This document shows, piece by piece, positions 24,752 to 33,074 of a DNA stretch of 64,000 nt. The notes below the pieces were generated by a model. The model worked only from the letters and a program-made list of their open reading frames with translations, had not been told where the DNA came from and searched no databases. Source of the DNA: Nonomuraea thailandensis (GTDB taxonomy: Bacteria; Actinomycetota; Actinomycetes; Streptosporangiales; Streptosporangiaceae); NCBI RefSeq assembly GCF_024172165.1, contig NZ_JAMZEB010000002.1, positions 6,159,501 to 6,223,500 of the forward strand, read 5' to 3'. The number at the start of each line of letters is the position of its first letter. Within the stretch, counting starts at the first letter, position 1. A program made the position numbers and the translations under genes.

Positions 24752-25387
24752 TCACAGCGTCTGCAACCAGTTGCGCAGCAGGTGGGCTCCGGCGTCGCCG
24801 GACTTCTCGGGGTGGAACTGGGTGGCCATGAGCGGGCCGTTCTCCACGGCGGCCACGAATGGCACGCCGTGCTCGGCCCACGTGACGGCGGGCTCGGCGA
24901 AGCCGTCGCCGGGGCGCAGCTCCCACTCGCGCACGCCGTAGGAGTGCACGAAGTAGAAGCGGGTGGCCGCGTCGAGCCCGGCGAACAGCACGCTGCCCGC
25001 GGGGGACTTGACGGTGTTCCAGCCCATGTGGGGCAGCACCGGCGCCTCCAGCCGCTCGACCGTGCCGGGCCACTCGCCGCAGCCCTCGGTCTCGACGCCG
25101 TGCTCGACGCCCCTGGCGAACAGGATCTGCATGCCGACGCAGATGCCCAGCACCGGGCGGCCCCCGGACAGGCGGCGGCCGACGATCTGCTCGCCGCGCA
25201 CGCCCTTGAGCCCCTTCATGCACGCCTCGAACGCGCCCACGCCCGGCACGACGAGCCCGTCGCACTCCTGCGCCGCCTCGAAGTCGGGCGTGACGGTCAC
25301 CTCGGCGCCCGCCCTGGCCAGGGCGCGCTCCGCGGAGCGCAGGTTGCCCGAGCCGTAGTCGAGCACCACGACCTTCTTCTTGCTCAC
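24752..25387 (-). CDS. hisH: Imidazole glycerol phosphate synthase glutaminase subunit
   Basis: 212 residues from GTG 25387, chosen because this GTG overlaps the stop of the preceding small gene (GTGA) and gives the usual HisH start (VSKKKVVVLDYGSGN); GTGs at 25390 and 25393 are alternatives. HisH releases ammonia from glutamine for HisF. The class-I amidotransferase triad is visible: Cys in RPVLGICVGMQ, His and Glu in MATQFHPEKS. The PHMGWNTVKSP and FVHSYGV segments are conserved family features. Confidence 0.97.
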   Translation of the reverse strand: MSKKKVVVLDYGSGNLRSAERALARAGAEVTVTPDFEAAQECDGLVVPGVGAFEACMKGLKGVRGEQIVGRRLSGGRPVLGICVGMQILFARGVEHGVETEGCGEWPGTVERLEAPVLPHMGWNTVKSPAGSVLFAGLDAATRFYFVHSYGVREWELRPGDGFAEPAVTWAEHGVPFVAAVENGPLMATQFHPEKSGDAGAHLLRNWLQTL

Positions 25388-25539
25388 CACCACAGCACCC
25401 CCGCCGTGATCGCCATCGCCGCGCCGAGCGCGCAGACGGCCGCACCGATCTTGAGCCCCTGCTTGCCCAGGGAGAACACGCCACCGATCAGGAACAACCC
25501 GAGGAAGACCATCACGATGGCCAGGACGTTGTCGGTCAT
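25384..25539 (-). CDS. 51-residue double-helix membrane protein between hisB and hisH
   Basis: ATG 25539 to TGA 25384. The product starts MTDNVLAIVMVFLGLFLIGG, has a short loop (SLGKQGLKIG), and ends with a second hydrophobic stretch AAVCALGAAMAITAGVLWW. The frame is closed tightly between hisB (3 bp upstream overlap: hisB ends at 25536) and hisH (GTGA overlap), which argues that it is translated. I do not recognise a family. It is the second membrane gene embedded in this his operon, and no obvious homologue exists in enteric his operons. Confidence 0.7.
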   Translation of the reverse strand: MTDNVLAIVMVFLGLFLIGGVFSLGKQGLKIGAAVCALGAAMAITAGVLWW

Positions 25540-26129
25540 AGCACGCCCTTGGTGCTGGGCACCCCCGTGGCCCGGGGGTCGAGCTCGGACGCCTCGCGCA
25601 GCGCCCTGGCCAGCGCCTTGAACTGGGCCTCGACGATGTGGTGGGCGTTGCGGCCGTAGGGGACGTGCACGTGCAGGCAGATCGCGGCCTGCGCGACGAA
25701 CGACTCCAGGATGTGGCGGGTCATCGTCGTGTCATACTCGGGGCCGATCATCGGCGCCATGCCCTCGGGCTCGTGGTGCACGAGGTAGGGGCGGCCGGAC
25801 AGATCGACGGTGACCTGGGCGAGCGACTCGTCCAGCGGGCACGATGCGCTACCGAACCGCCTGATGCCCGACTTGTCGCCCAGCGCCTCGCGGAAGGCCG
25901 CGCCCAGCGCGAGCGCGGTGTCCTCGATCGTGTGGTGGGAGTCGATGTGCAGGTCGCCCTCGGTCTTGACGGTCAGGTCGAACAGCCCGTGCTTGCCGAG
26001 CTGGGCCAGCATGTGGTCGTAGAACCCGACCCCGGTGGCCACCTCGACCCGGCCGGTGCCGTCGAGGTTCACCTCGACCAGGACCGAGGTCTCCTTGGTG
26101 ACACGCTCGATGCGACCTACGCGGCTCAA
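25536..26129 (-). CDS. hisB: Imidazoleglycerol-phosphate dehydratase
   Basis: 197 residues, starting at TTG 26129, which overlaps the hisC stop (TTGA). The mature start LSRVGRIERVTKETSVLVEV matches the normal N-terminus of actinobacterial HisB, and no ATG or GTG lies nearby. Two internal repeats with metal-binding histidines are present: HIDSHHTIEDTALALG and VPYGRNAHHIVEAQFKALAR, plus GRPYLVHHEP. HisB dehydrates IGP to imidazole acetol phosphate; it is monofunctional, lacking the phosphatase domain of the E. coli protein. Confidence 0.96.
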   Translation of the reverse strand: MSRVGRIERVTKETSVLVEVNLDGTGRVEVATGVGFYDHMLAQLGKHGLFDLTVKTEGDLHIDSHHTIEDTALALGAAFREALGDKSGIRRFGSASCPLDESLAQVTVDLSGRPYLVHHEPEGMAPMIGPEYDTTMTRHILESFVAQAAICLHVHVPYGRNAHHIVEAQFKALARALREASELDPRATGVPSTKGVL

Positions 26130-27196
26130 AGCACTCCTTCCAGGGCGGCGCGGAAGGCCGCCATCTCCTCGCTGGTGCCGATCGAGACACGCAGCCACTC
26201 GGGCGGGCCCACCTCGCGGATGAGCACGCCGCGCTCCAGCATCCCCTCCCACACCGTGCGGCGCTCGGGGAAACGCCCGAACAGCACGAAATTGGCGTCG
26301 GAGTCGGCCACCGCCAGGCCCTTGGACCGCAGCCACGTCACCGTGGCGTCGCGCTCGCGCCGCAGCTCGTCGACGCTGCCGAGCAGCTCCTCCTGGTGCC
26401 GCAGCGCCACGCGCGCCGCCGTCTGGGTGAGCGTCGACAGGTGGTACGGCAGCCGCACCAGCAGCAGCGCCTGCACCACCGCGGGGTGCGCGGCCAGGTA
26501 GCCCACGCGGGTGCCCGCCATGGCGAACGCCTTGGACATCGTGCGGGTGACGATCATCCGCGGATGCGCGGGCAGCAGGGTCAGTGCCGACGGCGTGCCC
26601 TCGCGGGCGAACTCGGCGTAGGCCTCGTCCACCACGACGATGCCGGGCGCCGCCGAGGCGATGGCCTCGATCGTGGCCAGGGGCTGGGCGGTGCCCGTCG
26701 GGTTGTTCGGGGAGGTGATGAAGACGATGTCGGGGCGGTGCTCCTCGACCGCGGCCACGGCCTTGCCGGGGTCGATCGAGAAGTCGTCCTCGCGGCTGGC
26801 CCTGACCCACTCCGTGCTGGTGCCGCTGGTGATGATCGGGTGCATGGAGTAGGACGGCTCGAAGCCCATGGCGGTGCGGCCGTGGCCGCCGAAGGCCTGC
26901 AGGATCTGCTGGAGCACCTCGTTGGAGCCGTTGGCGGCCCACACCTGCTCGGTCGTCAGCCCGTGGCCGAGGTAGGCGGCCAGCTCGGCGCGCAGCTCGA
27001 CGGCGTCGCGGTCGGGGTAGCGGTTGAGCTCGCCCGCCTGCTCGCCGATCGCCCTGGCCAGGTCGGCGACCAGCGCGGGCGAGGGCGGGTGGGGATTCTC
27101 GTTGGTGTTGAGCCGGACCGGGACGTCGATCTGGGGCGCGCCGTACGGCGTCTTGCCCCTCAGGTCGTCGCGGATGGGCAGGTCGTCGAGGTTCAC
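26126..27196 (-). CDS. hisC: Histidinol-phosphate aminotransferase
   Basis: 356 residues from GTG 27196, which overlaps the hisD stop (GTGA). A fold-type I PLP enzyme: VRLNTNENPHPPSPAL at the N-terminus, NGSNEVLQQILQAFGG phosphate-binding region, ITSPNNPTG, VVDEAYAEFA, and the PLP lysine in RTMSKAFAMAGTRVGYL. The C-terminal RVSIGTSEEMAAFRAAL contains the substrate-carboxylate Arg. It converts imidazole acetol phosphate to histidinol phosphate with glutamate as donor. Confidence 0.97.
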   Translation of the reverse strand: MNLDDLPIRDDLRGKTPYGAPQIDVPVRLNTNENPHPPSPALVADLARAIGEQAGELNRYPDRDAVELRAELAAYLGHGLTTEQVWAANGSNEVLQQILQAFGGHGRTAMGFEPSYSMHPIITSGTSTEWVRASREDDFSIDPGKAVAAVEEHRPDIVFITSPNNPTGTAQPLATIEAIASAAPGIVVVDEAYAEFAREGTPSALTLLPAHPRMIVTRTMSKAFAMAGTRVGYLAAHPAVVQALLLVRLPYHLSTLTQTAARVALRHQEELLGSVDELRRERDATVTWLRSKGLAVADSDANFVLFGRFPERRTVWEGMLERGVLIREVGPPEWLRVSIGTSEEMAAFRAALEGVL

Positions 27197-28500
27197 TCGG
27201 GCACTCGCCAGTCGAATCGGGCGCGGATCGCCGCGCCGTGTGCGGGCAGGTCTTCGGCGTCGGCGAGGACCGACACGTGGGCCGCCGCGCCGGCGAGGGC
27301 GTCGCGGCTGTAGTCGACGACGTGGATGCCGCGCAGGAACGACTGCACCGACAGGCCGCTGGAGTGGCAGGCGCAGCCGCCCGTGGGCAGCACGTGGTTG
27401 GAGCCGGCGAGGTAGTCGCCGAGCGAGACCGGCGCGTAGGTGCCCACGAAGATCGCTCCCGCGTTGCGCACGCGGGCCGCGACGGCCGCGGCGCCGGCGG
27501 TGTGGATCTCCAGGTGCTCGGCGGCGTAGGCGTCGACGACCTTGAGGCCGTCGTCGATCGAGCTCACCAGCACGATGCCCGACTGCTTGCCGCTCAGCGC
27601 CTCGGTGATGCGCCCGGAGTGCTTGGTGGCCGAGACCTGGCCCGGCAGCTCCTTCTCGACGGCGTCGGCCAGCTCGGCGCTGGTCGTGACGAGCACGGCG
27701 GCGGCGATGGTGTCGTGCTCGGCCTGGCTGATCAGGTCGGCGGCGACATGGACCGGGTCGGCCGTCTCGTCGGCCAGGATGGCGATCTCCGTCGGGCCCG
27801 CCTCGGAGTCGATGCCGATGACGCCCTTGAGCAGCCGCTTGGCCGCCGCCACGTAGATGTTGCCCGGCCCGGTGACCATGGTGACCGGGGCGCAGTCCTC
27901 GGTGCCGTACGCGAACATGGCCACGGCCTGCGCCCCGCCCACGGAGTAGACCTCCTCGACGCCGAGCAGCGCGCACGCGGCCAGGATCGTAGGGTGCGGC
28001 AGCCCGCCGAACTCCTTCTGCGCCGGGCTGGCCACGGCCAGCGAGCCGACGCCCGCCTCCTGCGCGGGCACGACGTTCATCACCACGCTGGAGGGATAGA
28101 CCGCGCGGCCGCCGGGGACGTAGAGGCCCACGCGGTCGACCGGCACCCACCGCTCCGTCACCGTGCCGCCGGGCACGACCTCGGTGGTGACGTCGGCCCG
28201 GCGCTGGTCGCGGTGGACCAGCCTGGCCCGCCTGATCGACTCCTCCAGCGCCGCCCTGACCCTGGGGTCGAGCTCGGCGAGCGCCCCTTTCAGGGCCTCG
28301 GCGGGCACGCGGGCGGAGGCGATCTCGACACCGTCGAACCTGGCGGTCAGCTCCCGTACGGCTGCCGCCCCGCGATGGCGCACGTCGTCGCAGATGGGCC
28401 GCACCTTCTCCAGGGCGGCCTCGACGTCGAGCTCGGCGCGGGGCAGCACGTCGCGCAGATCCTCCGGAAGAGAACCGCGCATGTCAATACGGGAAATCAC
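27193..28500 (-). CDS. hisD: Histidinol dehydrogenase
   Basis: 435 residues from GTG 28500; no strong ribosome site precedes it, so a leaderless or short-leader transcript is possible. HisD oxidises histidinol to histidine in two NAD-dependent steps with zinc. Typical segments: VPGGRAVYPSSVVMNVVPAQ, SVGGAQAVAMFAYGTE, TGPGNIYVAAAKRLLKG, DSEAGPTEIAILAD, AAEHLEIHT and GSNHVLPTGG. It is the first gene of the operon hisD-hisC-hisB-small gene-hisH-membrane gene-priA-ridA-hisF, whose members overlap or nearly touch. Confidence 0.98.
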   Translation of the reverse strand: MISRIDMRGSLPEDLRDVLPRAELDVEAALEKVRPICDDVRHRGAAAVRELTARFDGVEIASARVPAEALKGALAELDPRVRAALEESIRRARLVHRDQRRADVTTEVVPGGTVTERWVPVDRVGLYVPGGRAVYPSSVVMNVVPAQEAGVGSLAVASPAQKEFGGLPHPTILAACALLGVEEVYSVGGAQAVAMFAYGTEDCAPVTMVTGPGNIYVAAAKRLLKGVIGIDSEAGPTEIAILADETADPVHVAADLISQAEHDTIAAAVLVTTSAELADAVEKELPGQVSATKHSGRITEALSGKQSGIVLVSSIDDGLKVVDAYAAEHLEIHTAGAAAVAARVRNAGAIFVGTYAPVSLGDYLAGSNHVLPTGGCACHSSGLSVQSFLRGIHVVDYSRDALAGAAAHVSVLADAEDLPAHGAAIRARFDWRVPE

Positions 28501-28870
28501 CCTGACAGTCTACGGAGTCCGGGCCCTGAATCTGGTTCTGTCCACGATCCGGACATGTCGTCGTACCGAGTGGACGCACGGGCCGAGTGGACGGGCCGAG
28601 TGGACGCACGGGCGGGCGTACGGGGTGAAGGCCGCGGGGCGGGCGCTCGCCGACGCGCGCCCCGCGGCCACCATCACCCCGGACCGGGCCTGCCGGGGCG
28701 GGAGCCGTGGCCGTCACGGGGGCACGGCCACGACAGGGAAAAGCTCAAGGGGTCACATCTGCCCGGGACGGGCGGCTTCTAACACTCCGGACCAAGAAAA
28801 ACTTAGAGTAATCAAAAAATAACGTTACGTCGCCTTTACGGCAGGGAACGTGTCGCAGGGGGGCCGTCTC
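28501..28870. promoter_or_regulatory. Divergent intergenic region with short repeats and an AT-rich block
   Basis: 370 bp without a credible gene between hisD and the 307-residue protein gene. It contains three copies of CCGAGTGGACG at 28566, 28583 and 28596; the first and third extend to CCGAGTGGACGCACGGGC and are 30 bp apart. From 28790 to 28830 the sequence turns AT-rich, with a run of A and a TAACGTTA palindrome (28820-28827), a likely promoter for the rightward gene. The hisD promoter must lie near 28500-28560. I see no his leader peptide. Confidence 0.4.
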
Positions 28871-29794
28871 ATGCACCACGACAACACCGGCGCGGACACA
28901 CACCACCTCGGCGTGGCGGTCTGCGCGTCTGCCCAGCACGCGGCGGCCCTGCACCAGGTCGAGGACGTGGAGTCCGACGCGGTGGCGGGCATCCCGCTCG
29001 TCCGCCCGGGGACCGACCCGGGCTACGCGATCCCCGCGCACGTCGCCGCCGCCGGCGTGCCGCGCGGCGCGCAGTGGAAGACGGTCTCCGGGGTGGAGCC
29101 GTGCGAGGAGCGGTGGGCCGAGGTGCGGAAGGTGTGCCCCGGCTGCTTCAGCGACGCCGAGCGGGCGCGCGGCACCGCGATCATCGACCACCGCGCCCGT
29201 CACGCCACCGCCAGGCTCGTGCTCGACCACTTCGAGGAGCTGATCTCCCGCTACGCCGGGCACCTGGCCTTCGGCGGCTGCCTGGCGGCCCGCTACCCGT
29301 GGCGGGCCGCCACCGCCGTCGTCGGGGGCGGCGCGCGGTTGCGTTACTCCGTCGGCAGCGAGATCCGCAAGGCCGTCACCGCGTCCGGCGGGTGGGCGGT
29401 CGGCGGCACGGTCGACATCGCGGTGCCCGGGCACGGGCGGTTCACCGGCAGCTACACGCACGGGGTGGGCAACACGAGCCCCTGGCCCAGCTCCGACACC
29501 GTCCACTCGCACCTGCTGGTCGAGCCGGGCGAGCAGGGCCGGATCGACGTCTACGGCATCGGCGGCGTCTACTCCGGGTTGCTCTACTTCGCCATGGCCG
29601 GTTTCCCGAGGCACGACGAGCACGGCGCCCGCTGCTTCGACCTCGGCGGCCACCACATCTGGACGACGGGCGGCTACCTGTGCTTCCCGCTGAAGGACGC
29701 GTTCGTGAAGTCGCCCGACGCGCCCGCGGCCGTGCTGCGCCTGCGGCGCACATGGCCGGACGGCGCTCCGGAGCCCGGTCCGGCCTTCCCGTGA
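28871..29794 (+). CDS. Uncharacterised 307-residue protein
   Basis: ATG 28871 follows AGGGGGG by about nine bases; a GTG at 28850 would add seven residues. I do not recognise a family. There are no signal peptide or membrane helices. Features: a His/Asp-rich N-terminus (MHHDNTGADTHH), a possible metal pair CPGC near residue 91, RARHATARLVLDHFEELISRY, a Gly-rich core (FGGCLAARYPWRAATAVVGG) and a C-terminal half rich in Gly/His/Tyr (SYTHGVGNTSPWPSSDTVH, ARCFDLGGHHIWTTGGYLCF). Base composition is like its neighbours. The AT-rich promoter region upstream sets it apart as an independently regulated accessory gene. Confidence 0.7.
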   Translation: MHHDNTGADTHHLGVAVCASAQHAAALHQVEDVESDAVAGIPLVRPGTDPGYAIPAHVAAAGVPRGAQWKTVSGVEPCEERWAEVRKVCPGCFSDAERARGTAIIDHRARHATARLVLDHFEELISRYAGHLAFGGCLAARYPWRAATAVVGGGARLRYSVGSEIRKAVTASGGWAVGGTVDIAVPGHGRFTGSYTHGVGNTSPWPSSDTVHSHLLVEPGEQGRIDVYGIGGVYSGLLYFAMAGFPRHDEHGARCFDLGGHHIWTTGGYLCFPLKDAFVKSPDAPAAVLRLRRTWPDGAPEPGPAFP

Positions 29795-29842
29795 GGCGCT
29801 TTATTACCTGTCCATTATGTCCGGGCACTTACTCTTACCGGC

Positions 29843-30037
29843 ATGGGACAGTGGCGTGGGCCCGGCGGCATCCTCGTGGAGGCGATCATCCTGGACGATC
29901 GCCCGCTGCTGCGCGTCTCCCACCAGGTCAACGGCCGCACCTACCTGCGCGGCTACTGCGCCATGGTCGCCGATCTCGGCCGGCACGGCGTGGATCTGGC
30001 CGAACTGGTGGAAGACAGGCCACTTGACCATCTGTAG
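29843..30037 (+). CDS. Small conserved-type protein, 64 residues, unknown function
   Basis: ATG 29843 is preceded by TACTCT (29830-29835), a possible -10 box that would give a leaderless transcript; no ribosome site is seen. The protein starts MGQWRGPGGILVEAIILDDR, continues with PLLRVSHQVNGRTYLRGYCA and ends HGVDLAELVEDRPLDHL. The pattern of a short beta-rich domain ending in VDLAxLVE recurs in small actinobacterial proteins of unknown role. It precedes the DNA ligase gene by 48 bp on the same strand and might be co-transcribed. Confidence 0.55.
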   Translation: MGQWRGPGGILVEAIILDDRPLLRVSHQVNGRTYLRGYCAMVADLGRHGVDLAELVEDRPLDHL

Positions 30038-30085
30038 ACCCCTGTTCACCACTGTCGATCAAGCGGACGGGGTACGGCATGCACC

Positions 30086-31090
30086 ATGGTTCGGCTGCCG
30101 GCCTACGCCCCGATGCTGGCCCAGCTCGGGACGCTGACCTCCGTCCAGGGTGACGACTGGGCCGTGGAGATGAAGTGGGACGGCGTGCGCGCCCTCGCCT
30201 ATGTCGAGAACGGCGCCGTCCGCCTGATGTCGCGCAACGGCAAGGACATCACCCCCGCCTACCCGGAGCTGCAGCTCATGGCCGGCGCCACCGGCGGGCG
30301 CGCGGCCGTGCTCGACGGGGAGGTGGTGGCCTTCGACGAGGCCGGGCGGCCCAGCTTCGAGGCGCTGCAGCCCCGGATGCACCAGCGCAACCCGGCGGCC
30401 GTGGCGGAGCTGACCAGGGTGGTGCCGGTGACGTACATGGCCTTCGACATCCTGCACCTCGGCGACGCGAGCACGGTCTCGCGGCCCTACACCGACCGGC
30501 GCGAGCTGCTGGAGGGCACCGTGCGGCCCGGGTACCGGTGGCAGGTGCCCGTCTGGTTCGCCGACCACGCCTCGCGGGCGTTCGACTCCTCGCGGCAGCT
30601 CGGGCTCGAAGGGGTGGTGTGCAAGCGGATGAGCTCGCCGTACCGGCCCGGCCGGCGCAGCGGCGAGTGGACCAAGGTCAAGAACGTCAGCGCGGTCGAG
30701 GTCGTCATCGGCGGGTGGAAGCCGGGCGGCGGGCGGCGGGCGGGGATGATCGGGTCGCTGCTGCTCGGCGCGTACGACCTGCGCGGCCGGCTCCGGTACG
30801 TCGGGCACGTCGGCACCGGCTTCACCCAGGCCATGCTGCGCGACCTGCTGGAGCGGCTGGCGCCGCTGGAGCGGGCGGAGCCGCCGTTCGACGAGGTGGT
30901 GCCGCGCGAGCACGCCCGCGACGCGCACTGGGTGGAGCCTCAGGTGGTCGGCGAGGTGCAGTACGCCGAGGTCACCGGTGACGGGCGGCTGCGGCATCCG
31001 TCGTGGCGGGGGCTGCGGCCCGACCGCGAGCCGCACGAGGCCACCACGGCCGAGCTGCTGCCCGGGGCGGGTGACGCCGCCGCGGGCTGA
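30086..31090 (+). CDS. Stand-alone LigD-type ATP-dependent DNA ligase
   Basis: 334 residues, only the ligase part of LigD. Nucleotidyltransferase motifs: I, EMKWDGVRAL with Lys30 as the AMP-accepting residue; III, LDGEVVAFD; IIIa, VTYMAFDILHL; IV, LEGVVCKR; V, GEWTKVKN. The C-terminal OB-fold (IGGWKPGGGRR to HPSWRGLRPD) has the motif VI-like end. Actinobacteria use such LigC/LigD ligases in non-homologous end joining or base-excision repair. No Ku, polymerase or phosphoesterase gene is adjacent, so it is probably an accessory repair ligase. Confidence 0.92.
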   Translation: MVRLPAYAPMLAQLGTLTSVQGDDWAVEMKWDGVRALAYVENGAVRLMSRNGKDITPAYPELQLMAGATGGRAAVLDGEVVAFDEAGRPSFEALQPRMHQRNPAAVAELTRVVPVTYMAFDILHLGDASTVSRPYTDRRELLEGTVRPGYRWQVPVWFADHASRAFDSSRQLGLEGVVCKRMSSPYRPGRRSGEWTKVKNVSAVEVVIGGWKPGGGRRAGMIGSLLLGAYDLRGRLRYVGHVGTGFTQAMLRDLLERLAPLERAEPPFDEVVPREHARDAHWVEPQVVGEVQYAEVTGDGRLRHPSWRGLRPDREPHEATTAELLPGAGDAAAG

Positions 31091-31116
31091 TTTACCCGAC
31101 ACACACCCCGGGACAA

Positions 31117-31146
31117 CACTTCGTCACCTTTTGGTGACTTAAAGTG
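31117..31146 (+). promoter_or_regulatory. Inverted repeat upstream of the secreted protease
   Basis: A perfect palindrome GTCACC (31123-31128)-TTTT-GGTGAC (31133-31138) is embedded in a wider symmetric frame CACTT (31117) and AAGTG (31142). It lies 27 bp downstream of the ligase stop and 35 bp upstream of the protease GTG. It could be an operator for the protease or a short terminator of the ligase gene; the absence of a clean T-run favours an operator. Confidence 0.4.
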
Positions 31147-31180
31147 AACACAAGGTCATCGAGCGGTCTCGGGGGACAAT

Positions 31181-32968
31181 GTGCAGAGAACTCTGGTCAC
31201 CACGCTGACCACGCTGGCCGGCGTCACACTCGCGCTCCCCGCGGTCGCCGACCAGCAGCCCGCCGCCCGGACGTCGCCCGCGGCGCCGGTCGTTGCACAC
31301 TCGTCGTCCGCCGCGCCGGTCGCCCGGACGTCGCCCGCCGCACAGGCGTCGTCCGCCGCACAGGCGTCGTCCGACGCGCCGGTCACCGCCCAGACGTCGT
31401 CCGGCGCGCCGGTCGTGCGGGCCGACCGGTCCTGGGGGGCGGCGGCGTCGCCGGTGATGCGGCCCGGGCGCGCGGTGCGGTACTGGACGGCGGAGAAGCA
31501 GGCCAAGGCCGAGGCGACCGACCTGCCGGCGAGCGTGCCGACCCCGGGTCCGGGCTCCGGGACGGGGGCAGGCGCGGCGGCGGACACCGGCACGGCAAGC
31601 GGCACAGGCACGGCAAGCGGCACAGGCACGAAGGCCGGCACGGGCGCGGGGACGGACGCAGGCACGGGGGCCGGCGCGGGGGCCGACGCGAGGGCGGGGA
31701 TGGTGGCCGGGGCGGAGGCGGGTGAGGAGTCCGGCGGGAGCGGCGGGGCGGCCGAGCGGCGGTTCAGCGTGCCCTCGGGCAAACGCATCACCCCCGGTGG
31801 CGACACCAACGGCTACGCCCGCGTCCGGCGCCCGTACACCTCCGCGGCGGCCAGCCGGATCACCGGCCGCCTGTTCTTCGTCAACGCGGCGGGCAACGGC
31901 GACTCCTGCAGCGCCTCGGTGGTCCGCTCGGCCTCCGGGCTGCTCATCGTCACGGCGGCCCACTGCGTGTACGGCGTGCCGGCGGGCTCGACGACCGGCC
32001 GCTGGCACACCAGCTTCGCGTTCGTGCCGGCCTACGACGGCCGAGCGACCACCGTTCGGCAGCGCGAGCCGTACGGGCGGTGGGGCGGGCGGCAGGCGTG
32101 GAAGCCCGACGGCTACACCGGGACGCCCGGCGGCGACTGGAACTCGATCTACGACATCGCCCTCATCGAGGTCGGCCGGCGCAACGGCACCCTTCAGGAC
32201 GCCGTGGGCGCCTTCACCCCGCTGCTCAACCAGGGCGGCAGGCACACGATCGCCACCCCCGGCTACCCGGGCCTGCTCGGGAGGAAGCCGTACGACGGCA
32301 GGGACCAGCTCTGGTGCCTGGCCAGAACCACGCAGGCGCTCGGGATCGCCCACGCCGAGACCATGCTCGCCGCCCGCATGGCGGGCACGGCGTCGAAGGC
32401 GGGGCGGCTGGAGACGTTCAACTGCCACCTGTTCAAGGGGCACAGCGGCGGGCCGTGGGTGATCAAGGGCACCGGCGACCTGGTCGGCGTGCTGTCGGCG
32501 GGCAAGGAGGACGGCGAGGCCGAGGGCAACTCGGTCGCCAACGCGATCAACCCGGAGGGTTACGGCGCGATCGTCAAGCGGGCCGACCCGCGCGGAGTGT
32601 ACGACGCGCTGTCCGTCAGCCTGTCGGGGCCCGGGCGGCCGGTCAGGCGCGGCGGCACCGCCACGGTGACGGCCACCGTCACCATGCGCGGGCTGCTGGC
32701 CGCCGCCCAGGTGCCCGTCACGCTCACCGCGCCGCCCGGCGCGTCCCTGGTCTCGATCAGCGGCGCCACCTGCAGGCGCGGCGCGCGCGAGGCCGCCTGC
32801 ACGATCGGCACCATCCATCCGGGCAGGCCGGTACGGCTGCGGGCCCGCGTCCGCGTGGCCGGCGACGCGCCCCGGCGGCTGTCCCTCTCGGCGCGCGTCA
32901 CCTCCAGCCGGCTGGACCCGACGCAGCGCGACAACACCAGCGCCCTGCGGCTCCCGACCACCGGTTAG
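31181..32968 (+). CDS. Secreted trypsin-like serine protease (S1 fold) with C-terminal beta domain
   Basis: 595 residues from GTG 31181, preceded by GGGGGA. A signal peptide (MQRTLVTTLTTLAGVTLALP) leads into ~170 residues of low complexity, including APVxxxSSxA repeats and a Gly/Thr/Ala run (GTASGTGTASGTGTKAGTGA). The protease domain spans ~220-470 with the triad His261 (TAAHC), Asp325 (YDIALIEV) and Ser422 (FKGHSGGPWV), as in V8/trypsin-like bacterial proteases. The last ~110 residues (SLSGPGRPVRRGGTATVTAT onwards, with a Cys pair) look like a DUF11-type beta domain. Extracellular degradation role inferred. Confidence 0.9.
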   Translation: MQRTLVTTLTTLAGVTLALPAVADQQPAARTSPAAPVVAHSSSAAPVARTSPAAQASSAAQASSDAPVTAQTSSGAPVVRADRSWGAAASPVMRPGRAVRYWTAEKQAKAEATDLPASVPTPGPGSGTGAGAAADTGTASGTGTASGTGTKAGTGAGTDAGTGAGAGADARAGMVAGAEAGEESGGSGGAAERRFSVPSGKRITPGGDTNGYARVRRPYTSAAASRITGRLFFVNAAGNGDSCSASVVRSASGLLIVTAAHCVYGVPAGSTTGRWHTSFAFVPAYDGRATTVRQREPYGRWGGRQAWKPDGYTGTPGGDWNSIYDIALIEVGRRNGTLQDAVGAFTPLLNQGGRHTIATPGYPGLLGRKPYDGRDQLWCLARTTQALGIAHAETMLAARMAGTASKAGRLETFNCHLFKGHSGGPWVIKGTGDLVGVLSAGKEDGEAEGNSVANAINPEGYGAIVKRADPRGVYDALSVSLSGPGRPVRRGGTATVTATVTMRGLLAAAQVPVTLTAPPGASLVSISGATCRRGAREAACTIGTIHPGRPVRLRARVRVAGDAPRRLSLSARVTSSRLDPTQRDNTSALRLPTTG

Positions 32969-33074
32969 GCCCCGCACCGCGGTCAGGCCCTGATCGGCAG
33001 GCATCATGGTCAGTCCCTGATCGAGCAGGCACCGTGGTCAGGCATCCCGGTGTCCGGCCGGGCGGGCGTCCCGG

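Noticed and set aside
26126..28150. 674-residue long version of hisC extending into the hisD region
   Set aside because: The N-terminal 300 residues are out-of-frame hisD sequence; the GTG at 27196 with GTGA overlap gives the normal HisC length.
28566..28613. Direct repeats as a phage attachment site
   Set aside because: No integrase, tRNA gene or change in gene content borders them.
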